This document shows, in pieces, positions 47,297 through 59,005 of a DNA stretch of 64,000 bases. Each line of letters opens with the position of its first letter. The first letter of the stretch is position 1. Origin of the DNA: Paramarasmius palmivorus (taxonomy: Eukaryota; Basidiomycota; Agaricomycetes; Agaricales; Marasmiaceae); the NCBI GenBank assembly GCA_037176845.1, contig JAYKXP010000008.1, positions 992,001 to 1,056,000 on the forward strand, read 5' to 3'. Under the pieces are notes generated by a model that saw only the letters and a program-made list of their open reading frames with translations, had not been told where the DNA came from and made no database searches. Made by a program: the position numbers and the translations under genes.

Positions 47297-49803
47297 TCAG
47301 ACTTTCGGCGACGGACGTCGGCAATTATAGATCTCGATCGTTGGGTTACTAAAACTACAGTAACATTGCGCAACCATATATAGGAGAACTATTCTACTTT
47401 TTTTCTTCTTCAAGCAGGGGGCGGGAACTGTCCGTGGAGGTACACGAAGACCTTTGGCTTTCATAGCCCGACGTTTTGATTCTAAAAAAGGCGTATTGTG
47501 AGGGTCGTCGTTCATGGGAAGATCAGAAAGTTCGCTTTACCTTGAATATAGGGTCTATCCTCCTCCTCATCAAACGCTAATTTCTCCTCGCCCTGTTCGT
47601 CGTCAACCACCATATCTGTCGTTCCTTCATCCTTTGTCTCCTCCTCCTGTTGAGTCTTCTTGCTGCTCCGCTTCTCAACCTTGAACTTGGCAACGTAAAA
47701 CCCGTCCATATTATGCACATGCGGGTAGAACCTTCGGGTGAGCTTGAGGCTCGGGTTGAATACCTTACCGCGGTACTTTGTGTACCCTTCTCTGCCAAAG
47801 CCGATTCCCGTGTCCACAAGCTTGACATTGGGTCTTTTGCGCAAAGCGTAATCTACCACGGCCTCGTTCTCGTCCACAGTCACGGAACACGTCGAGTACA
47901 CGACGTAACCCCCGGTTTTCGAGTCTGGGCTAACACTATCCAATGCACAAAGGATCAATTGTTTTTGAAGGTGTGCCAAGAGGGTAAAGTCACGTTCCGA
48001 CTGGTAAGGGAAAGCGTCAAAAAGCTGGATCAGTGATATGAGAAGAACTGAACGTACCTTGTTGACTTTTACACTTGAATCTTTACTGATGACACCTGTT
48101 CCACTACATGGCGCGTCCAACAGCACACGATCAAATCCACCCATCACCTTTGGGAATTCACGTCCATCATAGGAACAAACTATCACATTCTTGCAGCCTA
48201 GACGGTGTACGTTCGCACTGAGACTCTTTGTTCGTGCCTTGTTGGCATCATTCGCAAAGACGACACCAGTGTTTTGAAGTAACGCGGCGATATGCGTAGT
48301 TTTACCACCAGGGGCTGATGCCATGTCCAAAACTCTTTCCTCTGGTTGGGGAGCGAGCGCAATCACAGGCAAAAACGAGGAAGCCGCCTGGAGCATGTAA
48401 TGGCCGGCCAAGTATTCTGGCGTAGCACCTGTGGGACGGGGTAAGGACGCGAATCAAGGTATCATGTAAAAGCGCGAACCGATTGGGACGCTACTCTCAA
48501 AGACTTGCAAGCCGACGTTTGTCCATTTTCCAATAGGTTCCAAGTTCACGCCTCGGTTGATAAGCGCTTGTGCTAAATCACGACGTCGTGTCCGAAGTGT
48601 GTTTGTTCGAATGGTGACTGGTCGAGCAACTTCGTTTGCTTCAAAGAACTCGATAGCCTAAATCAATGGTGAATAAGCGCTAATATAGCCAAAAAGGGAT
48701 ACCGACTTCAGCAACGGGAAAAAGTTGGAATAACTTCTCCGCAAGGAACTCATTATAGCCGTAATAGCTTGCAATGTCCGATATTAATTGAGCGGTGTAC
48801 TCTGACCTCGAGCTGAAAAGTGGGTTCAATTAATCGTTCTTTTCTTGGGTTGGGATAACAGACTTACCGTCCCTTCTCAGCCAACTTCTTGAACCTCTGT
48901 AACACTCGCGTACACTCCCGCATACGTCGTTGCACTACATGGACATCAGGACCTCCTGCGTTCTTTTCCGCTTCTCGTTCTTCAGCAGTGGGCAAGTGAA
49001 ATTTCTCCCCATCATCAGCACCATCCTCGTCCTCCTCATCTTCATCTTCATCCATGTCGAATTCATCTGCATCTTCCATCGCTGCTGCTTGCATCTCTGC
49101 AATATCTAGTGCAGCCTCTGCAGCAGATTTTGCTTCTAGCGCTTTCGATTTTGCTTCCATGTTCGCCATTGTGACAGGACCATCGGAATCTGAGCCCTCT
49201 GAATCAGAAGAATTGTCTGAAGCTGTCGGTATGATTTTTGTAGGTTTCTCCCATTGCTTTGACTTTTTAGTTTTTGTTGGACGTTGAGGTAGTACATCCT
49301 CTTCTTCATCCGAGTCAAAATCAAACTGTTGTATAGGGCCTCTAAGTGGCTCATCGCTATAATGAAAAAGATCATAAGTAACCAATTAGAGTGTGTAGGA
49401 AGCGCACACACTCGTCCAGCTCTAAATCCTCTAAATCTCCCGCAGATTCCTCACCATCATCATCCGCATCACTGTCCTGGAATAATGATCTGAAGAATTT
49501 CGTTGAGTGAAGGGCACGGTTCAAGAAGCAAGGACTTTACTTGGTTTGTGCCTTCAAGTCCTCGTCATCTTCCACGTCTTCCCAAGCGTCCGCATCTAAG
49601 TTCTTCTTGCGCGATTTCGATTTAGCCTTGTTGGAAGAGCTTTTGGGCTTGACGGGCTGATCCTTTGCCTTCTTTGCAGGCCGTGAAGCAGGCTTATCGT
49701 CTATTGCTTCTGCTTTCCGCTTTCCCAATTTCTTGGAGGAGACATTTGCTGTATCTTCCAAAGGCTTTGGTGGTGGCTGCTTATTTTTGGCGCGATGACC
49801 CAT
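47297..49803 (-). CDS. NOP2: 25S rRNA cytosine-C5 methyltransferase Nop2 (NSUN1)
   Basis: Nucleolar SAM-dependent RNA methyltransferase that modifies large-subunit rRNA and is needed for 60S assembly. The start at 49803 (MGHRAKNKQPPPKPLEDTA) begins a Lys-rich then acidic N-terminus (DEFDMDEDEDEEDEDGADD). The Nop2-specific block includes YYGYNEFLAEKLFQLFPV and RTNTLRTRRRDLAQALINRG. The catalytic fold shows MLQAASSFLPVIAL, DMASAPGGKTTHIAALLQN (SAM), RVLLDAPCSGTGVISKD and VVYSTCSVTVDENEAVVDYA, with the two Cys of motifs IV and VI present. It continues RRFYPHVHNMDGFYVAKFKV. A final intron (GT just after YIQ, AG near 47456) adds ESKRRAMKAKGLRVPPR and a tail to 47297; without it the frame stops at 47512. 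No frame correction needed. Confidence 0.94.
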
Positions 49804-50429
49804 AGGAAGTGTGTGTACTAGTAGGCGGGAAGACGAAAGAAGAGTTGCTTAGGCTGAAAAAAATTTGATCACATGCGTCTGTTTAGAGTACTAAGCGCCC
49901 GGGACAGCCTGAGCGCTAACGGACTCTACTTCCTGGTCTTCCCCTTCCTCCATCTTCACAACAAGCGAACTTGTGAGTCGGACCCATGCTGGCCCATGAG
50001 TTAACCGCATTTTCAATCTTGCATTGCCTCATAAGTCCCAGGAGAATGCCTGACTATGCTGGTATGCTGCCCAACAATAGTGCAGATGTACACACTCACA
50101 CATGGAACTCGATAGCAAGTAGGTCGTTTTTCATGAATCATTTTCGCGTGGTTGACAGGCTCGAGTGGCTGCGTTGTCTTCTTAGATCGCAACTTCTCTC
50201 ATTGCCAATGTTGTTTATCGACCACGAGGCAGTCATAAGGTCTCCGGCCGTGCAGGAACCCCGCGCACAGGCTGATGTCAGTCATCTCGGTCTGGAGGCT
50301 GTTAGTGAGAGATGGACCATACTGGAAACGTTTCTTCGATTCCATTGAAAAGTCTCAGCTCATGCCGTCTACTGCGTACCACACCTTGTCCTTTACTCTC
50401 ACATCCACTCCGGACAACTTAGTAACATC
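49804..50429. other. Divergent intergenic region
   Basis: 626 bp between the NOP2 start and the start of the disordered-protein gene; a candidate bidirectional promoter. A 120-codon plus-strand open frame (49986-50348) has no recognisable features. Confidence 0.4.
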
Positions 50430-52595
50430 ATGGCAGACAATCCGTCTCGCCGAGAATCAACTCGAGACTCGATACTAGGTCCAAACACCTTCTTACGGGG
50501 CCCAGAAATTCTTACGTCTCCTGATACTTCTCACCGTCGAAGTCGAGCCAGTATGCATTCATGGATGAAGTCCACAGTTATCACCTGGACTAGGGCCATC
50601 AGCAGGCGACCATCCACCCATCTCCAGTCCTCCCCCAGCTGTTCGAAGCCCTCGCAGTCCTCCCACTCGTCTCCTTATCACAAATCCAGATGAAGATGCG
50701 GATCTCTCAGAATATATGAACATCGATCCCGACGTCTCCGGCCGTGCAATGGGGTACAAGAATGGATACGCCTGTCGAACCGAGTAAGGAGCGGGGTAGC
50801 AATAGTAAAAGGCAGGGGTATTTTGGAACTATTGTGAAAGGTCTGAAAAAGCTACCTGGTAGCGTTTTTGGGCGTAACGGTCCAGCTGGCGGTAGTGGAG
50901 GCAGAAGATATCAACGAAGAGGTACTTTGGAAGGCATTGAGCCAGACTTAACTGGCAATACGCTACCCAGATATGTCTCCAATCCAAACACCCCTGTGGT
51001 TTCACAGCTTCCTGCAAATCAGCGTTTGGGACGACGGCCTCTGCCTCTGCCTCTGCCCAATGGCCCCCATCCTGATGTCATTGATGGTCTTCCACCATCG
51101 TTGGTTCCTGGAGCCATGGTTCGAAGGCGCCCTCCGAATCCTTCATTTCAAGTTACACCACCTTTATCGGGCTCGCCGAGTTCCAACAGTGGGACATACG
51201 TACCACCTGTACAATTTCCGCAGCCAGTTATTCCTCACGATCTTATGTCGACCGTATCCACGCCACCTGCTAACCAAACCGCCGACGCAGCACCCGCGCT
51301 GGCTCCAAGCCGATCCTATTCTCACCATTCCCGCTCCGAGAACCATGCAACGTCTCCGCACCCTACACGCATTGATATTGACGAAACTCAAGCCACGATT
51401 GAGTTATCGGCCCGGTCACCACCTCGTCGAACGACAGGCAGGAACAATACCTACCTTAGCTCAGAATATCGAGGACGCACCCCAGGCACAGGATCCCTTA
51501 CATCCTTCCTCTGTGGCAGTTCAACCGTTACCAACGGAAGATTACCGCAGGATGTCGAGATCCATCGCACACCAAACAATAGGGTCCGACTCAATAATGA
51601 GCTACGATCCCTCCTTTTCAACCGAGCTAAGCCCCACGCATGGCTTCTTCCACACACTGTGGCACATGCCTTGGGTAGCTTCCGACAGAATAACGGTTGA
51701 CTATTTCCCAGGTATGAGTCGCGGTGCATGGGATTGGCGACGGGTCGCCCTCGGTAATCGTGACAGTACAGGGACTACTCGCACTCACAGAGATCGCACT
51801 GGCGTGGAGTATAAACCCGTGCAGAAACCGCTGAAATCTTGGTATACTGGAGTACCTCCTGTCGGTAAAGCGGCAGACTGGGCGAAACGAGGCGAAAAGA
51901 CTGAACCTGCAGTGGACCTGTTGAGCTCGGGTACAAGTGCGTCTGGCACCAGATCATCCATGGCTACCAGTAATATGCCAGGATCGCCGGGTCCAAGGGG
52001 TGGAAGAAGGCGATCTTCACGAAGGGACAGTCGGAGGTTATTTTACTCTCCGAACCAGTATACCTATATCGATGTCAGCCATAATGCGACGCCTCCTCTT
52101 AGGGTAAAGAAGAAACCAAGGCAGAACAGCACAAAATATAGCAGGGAGAGGGAGAAGCACACGACTCGCTCTCATTCGCGTCGTCAACGCGAACGCACAC
52201 ACCACCGAGCACATGCTTCTTCCCAACCCGCGCCGCCACCACCTGTGCCACCACTTCCTACATTCTCAAATGGTTATGCTCCTTATGCTCCTGCTCCTGC
52301 ATCTCCATTCTATTTCTTTCAGCCTCCCCCTCTTACACCCTCGAATACCAACGTGGACCCCAATCAGGCTCACGCGCAAACTCCTGGGCTGTTGTCACCA
52401 GTACTCATGCAGATGCAGATGGTCCCAGCCATGTTTGCACCTGCCTCGGTTGGCACGGCTAGTCCTCCTGGAGTTGCTGGAAGAGGTGCGGGGGGTGGTT
52501 ATGGACCACCAGGGGCTACAGGTAATTTCCCTGGAGGTTTTGGCATGTCTCCTGTGTCGGAGTCAACGCCCAAACAGAACCAGCAGACACTGTAA
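50430..52595 (+). CDS. Long disordered protein of unknown function
   Basis: Reading from an ATG at 50430 (ADNPSRRESTRDSILG) the protein is Ser/Pro/Arg-rich over about 700 residues. Recognisable ordered-looking blocks are YFGTIVKGLKKLPGSVFGRN, PTHGFFHTLWHMPWVASDRI, TVDYFPGMSRG and KPLKSWYTGVPP. The C-terminal part is Pro/Tyr/Gln-rich (FSNGYAPYAPAPASPFYFFQ) with a Gly-rich end. Coding is supported by long overlapping open frames of 318 and 540 codons whose meaningful parts are sequential, implying single-base frame changes near 50640, 50755 and 51450. No intron was clearly seen except possibly near 51712. No known domain recognised. The aromatic block HTLWHMPWVASDRI stands out as likely conserved. 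Confidence 0.65.
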
Positions 52596-52975
52596 TGATC
52601 TAGTGCATTAATGTTTTTCTGGGTTTATGATAGACACTTGTGCCAAGTTACGCAGTTATTGACGGTTAACATAACTTATTTTATGTATTTTGTATGCTTG
52701 ACCATGATACGTTTACATTGCGTTATATGCAGTAGTATGTAGTGGACGATGGTTATCGTGTGTGCGGATGACATGGGCATGTTTCGAGTGCATACTTGAA
52801 CTCTTGGCAGAGCCAAACAGTGAGTATCGCGATCCCTTCTCCATCCATAGAACAACAGATTGAGATAGCGTTCCGACTACGGTTGGTAATAAACATAAAA
52901 TGCATGTGTTGGAATCGGATAATGCGCAAGAATACATGAAAGAGTCCAAATGTAACGTGATTGATGGTGTTATGC

Positions 52976-54086
52976 TACGAAGAAGAGGCGCCATTTTGAG
53001 CCCGTTTCCATTCCACAAAATCGTCAAGCAATGTGGGCCATGCCTAGAAAACAGCTAATATTAGTACGGAGGCCTCTAAAGACATCTCTCAGTTGCAAAC
53101 TTACGCCACCGCCTTCATCATAATCTTCCAAAGTAGGCTTGACTGTTTCTAAAAATTCAAGCATCTGCGAACAATTTTAGACGAGACTGCATGCTAGGAG
53201 GAACGACGGGCTCACCATGACCCATAGGTCTTTGTTGGCGGCTCTGTAAGACTCCTTCTCCTGTATCGTAACATGCTACATGAGGATAACACTGCAAGGG
53301 TGCGAGATGAGACGTACGTTGATGAATGCGAGCACTTCTGTCATGATGGGGTACTTGGGAGGTAGTAGGACCGACCAAAGAGCGGCTGCAATCTATGAAT
53401 GATCTCTTTAGGTACAAGGTGATGGGGGGCCAAAGTTTGGATAGATTACCTCCATATCAAGGTTCCGAGATTGCCTATGAACAAAACCAGTCGATACTTA
53501 AATCACTTCACGGGATGACAGGGACTTACTCGGACTTGGCGAGGGCAAAGCAAAAGTTGTATAGCTCGTGAAAGGTCGCCTTTCTATCCTTTGAGTACTG
53601 CCAGTAGGATGCACGATTGTAGGGCTCAGTTTTCGATTGCTTGACAACCGGCTTGTCAAGGATCAATAGGTCTTCCAACTCGGAGAGGGCTGTGCGCAAG
53701 GCTGGCAACGACGATACTCTGTCGAGCCCATGAGTAATCGAGCACAGGACAGAGAAGATTACGACGCACTTCAAGGTTGATGTACCCTTCGTCCATTCAT
53801 CCTTTGTAAACTTGGCCATTTCCTTGGCTCCCATTTGCCACGCCATCATAAGAGGCTGCACCCCTTCCATGGATATCGATGCATCCTTGCATAGAGCTTC
53901 AAATCCTTCTGGTCCAATAACATCGGGCTCTGACGCGTCGGCGTATTTGCCGAACAGGGTCAATGCGTTAACTGGGGTATACGGTTCCGCTTCCGACTGG
54001 GTATTTGCTGCTTGAGATTTCGTTCCATTAACCTGAGACACAACAGCGTTTAGCGACAGGGTTGCGACACTAGAAGGTCGAGACAT
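52976..54086 (-). CDS. DCN1: DCN1-like neddylation E3 (DCUN1 domain)
   Basis: Scaffold E3 that speeds transfer of Nedd8/Rub1 from Ubc12 to cullins. The potentiating-neddylation domain is complete: LFGKYADASEPDVIGPEGFE, CKDASISMEGVQPLMMAWQM, GAKEMAKFTKDEWTKG, YNRASYWQYSKDRKATFHEL, YNFCFALAKSE, IAAALWSVLLPPKYPIMTEV, YRAANKDLWSMMLEFLETVK and DYDEGGAWPTLLDDFVEWKR, ending AQNGASSS. Introns of about 50 nt lie near 53475, 53395, 53265, 53210 and 53060-53105. The start at 54086 gives a short Ser/Asn-rich leader. The N-terminal UBA domain of yeast Dcn1 is not evident; short upstream exons (an ATG near 54395) might exist but do not read clearly. Confidence 0.9.
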
Positions 54087-54505
54087 CTTGCCTTGCCGGT
54101 ACTCTGCTCACGCGGGGCATCACTGTGGGACTTGTCAGAAACACAGCAGAGCAGAGACAATAGACGCATGAGTGGGCATCCACAAAGCTGCGCCTCACCG
54201 ACTTCACGAGTTGAGGGATGTTCCACGCACTCGTGTCGTGATGGTAAGTAGGAAGATAAAGTCAACTCACTTGTTGCCTGCATCCACGTCCTGACAACCG
54301 GGTTAGCCACGTGGTATAGTACATTTTTGGCAAACGCGAACACGATACTTACGTCGCGACTTTTTGGAGTGAATCAGTATTGATGTATGTGTGCATCAAG
54401 TCAAGATAGTATGGGAAGGTATAATTGAAAGTTGGAGTGTGAATAGGACGTGGATTCGTGAGTTATTCGTAAGTTTGAGCCCATGACCGCAACAACGGAT
54501 AAGAC

Positions 54506-54985
54506 TTACACTTCACCCTTCTTTGCTTTGCTCGTCTTGGAGGTGGTAGTTTTCCCCTTTGCAGATGTTTTGGCCTTCTTGGGGGCGGGAGCACCATCCT
54601 TCGTAGGTGATGTAGCGTCAGCGGTGCTAAAAGTCGAAAAAGATGTGATTTGATTGTACCCCGTCATCTTCCGTCTTCGCCGTAGTTTTCTTCGACCTGA
54701 AAAGGAGACATGATGGCCCGTTCGAGATACAAGAGCCGATATCTACTCACGCAGCAGCTTTCGTTGTTCTGGGTTGCTTAGTCGCCTTCGTGGAATTCGA
54801 GGTTTCGGATGTTATAGTATCCTCTGATTTGGCAGACGAACGAGTAGTTCTTCGAGTAGTTCGCGTCGATGACGAGGCAGCTGCCTCTTCCGTGGCCACT
54901 GGTTCGTCAGCGCGTTTTCTCTGCACGAAATCAATACGGAGTATGGCCATCACGAAAACCCAAGGCGGCGTACTTTTGGGGCCAT
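54506..54985 (-). CDS. Small Lys/Thr/Ser-rich basic protein, probably nuclear
   Basis: The start at 54985 gives MAPK, and a 54-nt intron joins RKRADEPVATEEAAASSSTR and TTRRTTRSSAKSEDT, a classical basic nuclear-localisation-like start. Further exons read SKKTTAKTEDDG and ATSPTKDGAPAPKKAKTSAK, ending TSKAKKGEV at 54506. The whole is low-complexity Lys/Thr/Ser/Ala, like histone-tail-like or chromatin-associated proteins. The third intron would be only 32 nt and the frame across it is off by one base, so that join is doubtful. No domain recognised. Confidence 0.55.
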
Positions 54986-55233
54986 TTGACTGTTTCTTGA
55001 GGACCTAAGGCTTGAAAAATTTGCAAATAGAAGCGAATTTGGTTACAGTGTGAGAGGTGAAATACTGGTTTAGATTGAAGAGGTGAACGGAGAGACAATA
55101 AAAGGAAAAAGGCAAGAGTTTCGCAGGGCACTTACGGTCACGAGAGGTGGCATCATTCCCGGTGGTCGGACAATGGAGTCTTGCTTACACACTTCTTCTG
55201 AACCACCATCTACTCGCTAGGAATCTTCAGCAA

Positions 55234-55915
55234 ATGCCAGGAGAAATCTACAACTCGAATCCCACCGTCTTTCGCGCAGCCCCGAAAAGTACTGCTCGTC
55301 AGTTGGCGGAAAAGAATTCACTATGGCTTGAGGAGGATGATATATTTTTGAATCACACTAGCTTGGATGATGATGATGAAGTTGAGCCAATCGACCAGGA
55401 CGAGCTATTTGGTATATCTTTCTTCTCTTTTATTAGGCACCTAATCTGACGGAGTGGTCCCAGAATTGATTCGATATATCAAAGATCCCGAACATCCTGG
55501 TCTTAATCTTGAACAGCTCAAGGTCGTATCAGCACCCCAATGCTCAATTTCTGGCGATTTTGTGACGATAGAATTCACACCGACCGTTCCTCATTGCGGG
55601 ATGTCTACTTTGATTGGTGTGCCTGGTTCAAGTCTTTATGCACAATTCCGTGGCTCACATTGAACAAGGCTTGTCTATCAGAGTCCGACTTATGCGAAGT
55701 CTCCCCAATAGGTTCAAGGTGGACATCTTCGTGAAGCCCGGTTCACATCAGAGCGAACATGCAGGTACGTAGTGGAACTGAACTCGTATCGGCCACATAA
55801 TCTTATGGTACTGGTAGTCAACAAACAGCTCAACGACAAGGAACGTGTTGCTGCTGCACTCGAGAATCCCGCACTCGTGAAGACTCTGGAGGATTGTCTA
55901 GATACTTCAGATTGA
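55234..55915 (+). CDS. CIA2: Cytosolic iron-sulfur targeting factor CIA2/MIP18 family
   Basis: MIP18-family member of the CIA targeting complex, which delivers 4Fe-4S clusters to cytosolic and nuclear apoproteins. The start at 55234 ([16 protein letters not shown]) leads to an acidic linker ([16 protein letters not shown]), then [45 protein letters not shown] with the conserved reactive Cys, [31 protein letters not shown] and [20 protein letters not shown], ending CLDTSD. Four or five short introns; the join around 55620-55665 is inferred from family sequence. Identification is firm. Confidence 0.9.
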
Positions 55916-56535
55916 ACATGAGCGTGACGAGTGGTCTTTCCGCGAAGTACGTATTCAGCGTCAGACCTGATCGCAGTGTCACCTTTGGCTCACTCAAGAG
56001 CACGCGGTGTACTCTATCATGATTGAGTAGCCCGCAGAGGAATCACTCGACGAACGGATTGCATGGACATTACCGGCCCTGGTCAAAGATGGCAAGGAGG
56101 GCCAGAGATTTCGATAGCATGTACATCGCACTTTCCTATGTAAGACTTCTGATGTTTTTTGTCACCTTCGTCTTCGAAGTCATGTGTTCGCAATATGCAG
56201 TCTATGCAGTCCTATGCAGTCCCACTCCGTGATTTGCCTCACTCGATATTCCGACCTTCAACGGTCCTTCGAGTCCTTCGCGGATTGATTAGGCGATTTA
56301 ATACGGATTATGCTCGCACTGTTCCAGAGTGGGGTACCAATGTTGAGCTCGCAGCGGGAGAAGTCAGTCTGGGTTTGCGTCGCATTTACACATAAAAAAG
56401 ATCCGCCGGCAATATGGACTACACCGTCACGTTTTGTTCGGTTGTATGTGCAGGGCATAACTTGTTATTGCACTGTGAGTAGCTCGGCCTGTGGCTCGCC
56501 CATATTCTGACGAATGTCGCTTTTCAGAACTATAC
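55916..56535. other. Region of fragmentary open frames with a short direct repeat
   Basis: Fragments such as ESLDERIAWTLPALVKDGKE (plus, about 56038-56100) suggest coding pieces, but I could not chain them into a gene. Tandem-like repeats of ATGCAGTCY occur at about 56195-56223. It may be the 5' part of the following hypothetical gene or decayed sequence. Confidence 0.35.
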
Positions 56536-57051
56536 ATGACTTGGTCTAAATTCATTCTTCGACAGTTTCGCTCTATCGATTCTGCAACGGCAGAGGAAAA
56601 CGACTACTCTGGCCCGTACAACACACTCCTCAGCAGCCTCTTTCCACCCGCTGAAGGGTACCAGGTAGCTCCCCAAAGCCCGCGAGTTCCTGGAAGTTCG
56701 CAGCACAACGTGAACTTGGTTGTTATGCGGAAAAAAGCGCCCGTTTTCTTCCTCCATGTCTGGTCCGTTTTGGAGGTCGGGTTGCGGCAAGAGGCTGAGG
56801 GATCGATGACTGCAGCTTTTCAGCATTTTGTCGGTAATGAACGTACCACGCCCATCCTTGGAGTCATTGCCTTTGGAACCGGCTTCTCTATATACGAATA
56901 CAACCCCTTGACCGGATGCACGACCCTCGATACCTCTGGTCTAGATGTTTTGCAGTCCAATGGAGAATCGAAGCTTCGAGAGATTGCTGGAGAAGTGAAG
57001 GAAGTTATGTCCAAACTCGCTGACTACGAGGATTTGGTTCGGCAGCCTTAG
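56536..57051 (+). CDS. Hypothetical protein of a basidiomycete-type family, possibly partial
   Basis: The open frame follows a consensus 3' splice site (ttttcag at 56521-56527), so the true start is probably in an upstream exon; 56536 is the first in-frame ATG. The sequence YNTLLSSLFPPAEGYQVAPQ, APVFFLHVWSVLEVG, TPILGVIAFGTGFSIYEYNP and the C-terminal GESKLREIAGEVKEVMSKL resemble, from memory of the family, short intracellular proteins abundant in mushroom genomes that have been compared with PD-(D/E)XK nucleases. The catalytic E-x-K expected near the APVF strand is not present, so it would be an inactive or distant member. The function is unknown. Confidence 0.5.
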   Translation: MTWSKFILRQFRSIDSATAEENDYSGPYNTLLSSLFPPAEGYQVAPQSPRVPGSSQHNVNLVVMRKKAPVFFLHVWSVLEVGLRQEAEGSMTAAFQHFVGNERTTPILGVIAFGTGFSIYEYNPLTGCTTLDTSGLDVLQSNGESKLREIAGEVKEVMSKLADYEDLVRQP

Positions 57052-57600
57052 CACTCGAGACGGTGTTGTTGGCAGCTAGGTGACTAGGAAATCAATGATG
57101 TTGTGAACCATGTACCAGTTTGAACGGCAGTCACTTTCGAGCGATGCAGAATGAGCTGGGCGAGTTCGCGGCTTACGAGTCTGCGTTCAGCCGTATTAGT
57201 TGCGACTTGTACCTGAATTCCCATAATCATGAATTCGTGATACTGACGAAACATGGGCACATCAACTGAAAGTGCGTCGCGCGAGACCGTCCCAGGCCGC
57301 CGCGTTTTCGATCTCGCGATAGCAGGCTTACTCATTCCTCCCGCTCACCCGAATATCCGTTGGGTTCTGGGAGACGTTTGGAGACAGAAACATGCTAAAA
57401 CACCATGCGATCGTCGGCGTCCGCGATCACGAATTACACCAGATTATACCTGCTTGCAAATCCTGAGTAAGCCCTTTGAATATCACGGATGAGCCAAGGA
57501 TAAGCAATACGCAACACACAGGAGAAACCTAGACTGCCACTTCAATAAAAGATGAGGTATTGGATTCGAAGGGTATCACATTTACAGAACATCCACTACT
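57052..57600. other. Intergenic region before the NmrA-like gene
   Basis: 549 bp with overlapping short open frames on both strands (57084-57335 minus; 57253-57492 plus). Neither resembles a known family. Probably the promoter of the downstream gene plus 3' sequence of the upstream one. Confidence 0.4.
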
Positions 57601-58640
57601 ATGTCGACCTTCAAATCCTTTGCTCTCGTTGGCGCCAACGGTTACATCGGCAAGCACATCCTAAAAGCCTTCCTCGCCATCGGCGTCAAACCACTGGTTA
57701 TCACTCGCAAGACATCCAACACTGCAGACTCCCTCCCTTCTTCCTTACCCGTCGCCAAAGTAGATCTAGATAGTGTTGACGAGGTTGCGCAAGCATTGAA
57801 GCAGCACGGTGTCGAAGTCGTGGTGTCGGCCATTGGTGGGGAGACTCTCGGAGGAACCCAGCAACACCTCGCGGATGCTTCTAAGAAAGCTGGGGTGAAA
57901 CTGTTTGTTCCTTCCGAGTATGGTCTAGTCACCGAAGGTGTTAGTCCGTATCCCTGGTGCCAACTCTCAGTCACCTCTTGTGCAAAAGGACCAGTTCGCC
58001 GGTGTGTCCAATTCACGTTTACTATTACAGAGCATTTGCTAATTCAGGAGAGCAGAATATCTCAAGTCGATTGGTCTGCCCTGGGCTAGAGTCTTCGTGA
58101 GTATTTTGGACATCGATCGAGAAGTTCACTTACTCACATCATTCACATCACAAACCACTAGACTGGACTCTTCGCTGGCTATGTACCTTGGCTTGGTGCA
58201 GTCGAAGAGAATGGGAAATTCAATGTTGAGAAAGGGAAGGGTGACTCCGAATTAACGGTCACAAACGAGGATGACATTGGAGGTACGGACCAGAGTCTCA
58301 CATGCATTCCAGTCGTTGATCATATGTTGTCCCTTTTCCAGGATTCATTGCCTACGTGCTGACCACTCTGCCTTCGAAGGAATTGGAATATAGGGCCTTC
58401 CGTATCTCAGGAGAGAACATCTCGCTAGAGACTGCCGGGAAGAGACTAAACAAGGAAGTCGAACATGTCGATGCAATTCCAGGTTCAGGACCAGGAGCCG
58501 AATTCCGAAAGATTCTTCTCTCTTTCGTTTACGCAGGACATGCAATGACAAGCTGGGACCATGCAACCAATGCTAGGAAGCAAGGACCGCAGGGTAACGA
58601 CAACCATCTTTGGGCAGGTCATGAATGGAAGAAACTCTGA
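57601..58640 (+). CDS. NmrA-like / isoflavone-reductase-like NAD(P)-binding protein
   Basis: Atypical short-chain dehydrogenase of the NmrA/PCBER group. The start at 57601 gives MSTFKSFALVGANGYIGKHI (GxxGxxG NADP motif), then KPLVITRKTSNTADSLP, KVDLDSVDEVAQALKQHGVE, VVVSAIGG, QQHLADASKKAGVKLFVPSE and YG. After an intron come RAEYLKSIGLPWARV, GLFAGYVPWLGAVEENGKFN, VEKGKGDSELTVTNEDDIGG and FIAYVLTTLPSKELEYRAFR. The canonical active-site Lys of isoflavone reductases is not clearly placed. A one-base extra T near 57950 breaks the frame before the intron. Members act as redox sensors or reductases; substrate unknown. Confidence 0.85.
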
Positions 58641-59005
58641 AATGTAAACGTATTTGAATTCCGTGTTGTAAATTTGTAGACCAGATAAACACATACCTTC
58701 GTTCAAAGATCAAACGTACAATTAAGCACATTGCACATAGTAGGAATTTGGAAAGGCGAACTGCGTGGATTAAGGGGATTAGGCATGCAGCGGACGCTGC
58801 GGCAAGAATCTCTTGATTGTCTCTCGACTCCGAACCTTCAACGAGTTTTCAGGTGCGTACCAGTTGATCTAATGCTCGGGCGAACCCAGGGATTGCTTTA
58901 ACGACTAGAAGATGAATAGTATACATTGAGATACCCTCGGTTGCACTTTGCTCTTCGCATGTACGTGTATGAAGAGATCGGCCTGACTTGGCGTAAGCTC
59001 AACTT
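58641..59005. other. Convergent intergenic region
   Basis: 365 bp between the NmrA-like gene and FUN14, both ending here. No features recognised. Confidence 0.45.

Noticed and set aside
47512..47530. Apparent NOP2 stop at 47512
   Set aside because: It falls in a terminal intron; splicing continues into the expected basic tail ESKRRAMKAKG.
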